From Fusibacter sp. 3D3 (GTDB lineage: Bacteria; Bacillota; Clostridia; Peptostreptococcales; Acidaminobacteraceae): 46,836 bases of DNA. This document shows positions 45,842 to 46,836 of the stretch, in pieces. Under the pieces are notes generated by a model. That model was not told the DNA's origin and made no database searches. It worked only from the letters and a program-made list of their open reading frames with translations. Every line of letters starts with the position of its first letter. Within the stretch, counting starts at the first letter, position 1. The stretch lies in contig NZ_BDHH01000031.1 in assembly GCF_001748365.1 (NCBI RefSeq), forward strand, positions 1 through 46,836, given 5' to 3'. The position numbers and the translations under genes are program-made.

Positions 45842-45865
45842 TTTGAAAATTGATTAATTTTCAAA
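45842..45865. promoter_or_regulatory. Perfect inverted repeat in the flgB leader, candidate operator
   Basis: TTTGAAAATT (45842-45851), GATT, AATTTTCAAA (45856-45865): 10-bp perfect arms, 45 bp above the flgB ATG. AATTTTC half-sites recall the CodY box (AATTTTCWGAAAATT), but spacing and orientation differ, with at least four mismatches in any register. Could equally be an RNA hairpin. Confidence 0.4.
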
Positions 45866-46043
45866 GCATATATCTCATTCTACTACATGTACATCTATAG
45901 TTTTTATTTTAACCCATATATTGTAGAAAATAAAGCGTTTTTAAGAGATTGGTACCTATATTCATATTTTTTAGGACTTATTTCTTATATAATAATTGTG
46001 ATTTAAAAATTTATACTTTAACAAATTTCATTCTTTGATAATA

Positions 46044-46105
46044 AATAGGACGAGAGTGATCTTCATAACTTATAAAAAAGTTTTGAGGATCACTCTCGTC
46101 CCATT
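46044..46105 (-). terminator. Long stem-loop after codY, probable terminator
   Basis: GGACGAGAGTGATC (46048-46061) and GATCACTCTCGTCC (46088-46101) pair perfectly over 14 bp, extended by three more pairs past one A-C mismatch. The loop is 26 nt. On the minus strand TATTTATTAT follows, a poor T tract, so termination may be partial. Confidence 0.6.
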
Positions 46106-46174
46106 CGTTTATTAAAGGGTAGTGCCTTTGCACGCCCAAAGATTTTTAAATAGGTTTAACACATGCTTGAATTG

Positions 46175-46393
46175 CTAATTTTTAAGTTTTTGAAGCTCTA
46201 CTAAAAGACAGTCATTTAAAACCTTAATATAAGTCCCCTTCATGCCCAATGATCGGGTTTCAATTACGCCAGCACTTTCAAACTTTCTGAGCGCATTGAC
46301 AATTACCGATCTGGTAATGCCAGCCTTATCCGCAATTTTACTTGCAACTAATAGACCCTCCTCAGAATTTAATAGCCTCTCGGAATAACCCAA
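46175..46393 (-). pseudogene. codY: codY, 3' fragment (DNA-binding domain only)
   Basis: CodY is the GTP/branched-chain-amino-acid sensing repressor of Firmicutes (~260 residues). Here only the C-terminal winged helix remains: [20 protein letters not shown], then [27 protein letters not shown], with the recognition helix [17 protein letters not shown] intact. Homology fades upstream of NSEEG (about 46370-46385); the frame then reads unrelated residues and meets a TAA at 46412-46414. A TTG at 46393 could start a 72-residue peptide, but it has no convincing ribosome site. The ~185 N-terminal residues (GAF sensor, dimerisation) are absent, replaced by IS-like DNA. Either an IS broke the gene or the contig end is a mis-join. 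Confidence 0.85.
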
Positions 46394-46612
46394 GCGTGTT
46401 TTTTCAAGGCTTTAAATAAACACGTATATTTTCATCCTCCACTTTTCAGTAGGAGGTTTTTTCTTTTTTTGCTTTTGAAAATGGAAATTATTCAATGAAA
46501 TAATTTGATGTTTTTAAAACTTTTTTCATCAAAACACTTGACATTTGAAATTGCGCCTAACAATGAATTTGAAAGGGTTTTTACCTTTAATTCAATGCTT
46601 AGGAGGCCATTT
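46394..46612. mobile_element. Left end of an insertion sequence (boundary about 46375-46395)
   Basis: Non-coding stretch between the codY break and the transposase start. It contains CGTGTTT/AAACACG (46395-46401, 46418-46424), a plus-strand terminator (46436-46470), a consensus -35 TTGACA at 46538-46543 with only a weak -10 after it, and the ribosome site AGGAGG before the transposase ATG. This layout fits an IS left end; the exact terminal inverted repeat cannot be set without the other end. Confidence 0.6.
46436..46470 (+). terminator. Terminator reading toward the transposase
   Basis: CCTCC (46436-46440) pairs with GGAGG (46452-46456), extended by AC/GT with one bulged A, followed by six T, C and seven T. 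No plus-strand gene ends here, so it most likely shields the transposase from outside transcription, a known IS feature. Confidence 0.6.
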
Positions 46613-46812
46613 ATGAAACCAGAAACCATCTCTCATGAAGCTTACCAAAACTTTCTTTTAGAACAGCTTAATATGCATTACAGTAACGGTATTTTAGTCC
46701 TCGTTAACAAAGATTGGGCTTTAATTCTAAAATTATGGCTCACTGATCTTTCTTATGTTTCAACTTTGCTTTATAGTTCTTATTCTCCTAAAGGACCTAA
46801 ACCAAGAGATCC
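46613..46812 (+). CDS. Transposase, N-terminal fragment (cut by contig end)
   Basis: Starts at ATG 46613 with AGGAGGCCATTT upstream. 66 residues are readable before the adapter: KPETISHEAYQNFLLEQL near the start and YSSYSPKGPKPRDP at the end. The Tyr-Ser-Pro-Lys-Gly...Pro-Arg-Asp-Pro pattern is typical of the N-terminal region of DDE transposases in Clostridia, before the catalytic domain. No catalytic residue is included, so the IS family is not assigned. Converges on nothing visible; the right end of the IS is beyond the window. Confidence 0.65.
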
Positions 46813-46836
46813 CTGTCTCTTATACACATCTGACGC
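46813..46836 (+). other. Nextera (Tn5 mosaic end) sequencing adapter, artefact
   Basis: The last 24 bases begin CTGTCTCTTATACACATCT, the Tn5 transposase mosaic-end sequence used in Nextera libraries, then GACGC, the start of the following read adapter. It is not genomic. It interrupts the transposase frame mid-codon. Confidence 0.97.

Larger units (their letters stand above)
45798..46174. other. codY-flgB intergenic region, 377 bp without a gene
   Basis: Very AT-rich. Going toward flgB it holds a small hairpin (GGGtaGTGC/GCACgCCC, 46117-46137), the long stem-loop at 46044-46105, a ~150 bp stretch with no convincing -35/-10 pair on the minus strand, and the inverted repeat near flgB. The fla/che promoter must lie here or upstream of codY. 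No c-di-GMP riboswitch core was seen. Confidence 0.6.

Noticed and set aside
45866-46000. Several TATAAT-like strings as the main fla/che promoter
   Set aside because: In this AT-rich stretch none has a -35 box better than three of six at 16-18 bp; the best (TTTATT-N17-TAAAAT) is within chance.
45798-46174. Possible c-di-GMP riboswitch in the flgB leader, as in C. difficile
   Set aside because: No GEMM core or paired P1 found; only the simple inverted repeats listed.
1-46836. tRNA, rRNA, CRISPR array or phage-defence genes
   Set aside because: Looked for on both strands; no cloverleaf, no regular direct repeats with spacers, no nuclease/defence motifs seen.

Overview
This is a 46.8 kb low-GC Firmicutes window. 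It reads as a motile member of the Clostridia: it carries PolC-type DNA polymerase III, ispG rather than proS next to rseP, FapA (DUF342), the FliY/CheC/CheD chemotaxis phosphatase set, and a CodY winged-helix domain. The gene content would suit the Fusibacter/Acidaminobacter/Alkaliphilus neighbourhood, but genus cannot be fixed by eye. Almost every gene is on the minus strand, so the native reading order runs from high to low coordinates. The window looks like one whole assembly contig: it begins inside an IS1634-type transposase and ends inside another transposase, where the last 24 bases are Nextera adapter rather than genome.

Layout in transcription order (right to left). (1) 46836-46394: adapter, the start of a plus-strand IS with its own RBS and an upstream terminator. 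(2) 46393-46175: only the C-terminal DNA-binding domain of codY, cut off by the IS. (3) 45797-12864: one fla/che super-operon of 36 genes: flgB-flgC-fliE-fliF-fliG-fliH-fliI-fliJ-ylxF/motE-like-fliK-flgD-TIGR02530-flgE-flbD-motA-motB-fliL-fliM-fliY-cheY-fliO-fliP-fliQ-fliR-flhB-flhA-flhF-flhG-ycgR(PilZ)-cheB-cheA-cheW-cheC-cheD-sigma28, then fapA, a Lys-rich small protein and a DUF6115/SwrB-like protein. (4) 12843-574: the translation/isoprenoid/envelope/replication block rpsB-tsf-pyrH-frr-uppS-cdsA-dxr-rseP-ispG-polC, with its own promoters and terminators. (5) 454-2: the 3' end of the IS1634-type transposase. The order codY-fla/che-rpsB-...-polC is the deep Firmicutes synteny known from Bacillus.

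The flagellar block encodes the basal body, C-ring, type III export apparatus, hook, stator and chemotaxis core. It has no flagellin, flgM, flgG, flgK, cheR or MCP gene; these must lie elsewhere. The sequence shows regulation inside the block. A textbook sigma-28 promoter (TAAA-N15-GCCGATAA) overlaps the fliL stop codon and reads into fliM and, further on, the sigma-28 gene itself, suggesting positive feedback. A second sigma-28-like site together with a sigma-A site precedes fapA. A strong hairpin after flgE separates the hook gene from flbD/mot. A cluster of three nested palindromes sits in the flbD-motA gap and resembles a non-autonomous mobile element or the end of an IS200/IS605-type element.

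No tRNA, rRNA, CRISPR array or defence system is visible. The less ordinary points are the interrupted codY, the palindrome cluster, the embedded sigma-28 promoters, the fapA-associated accessory genes, and the adapter-terminated contig edge.
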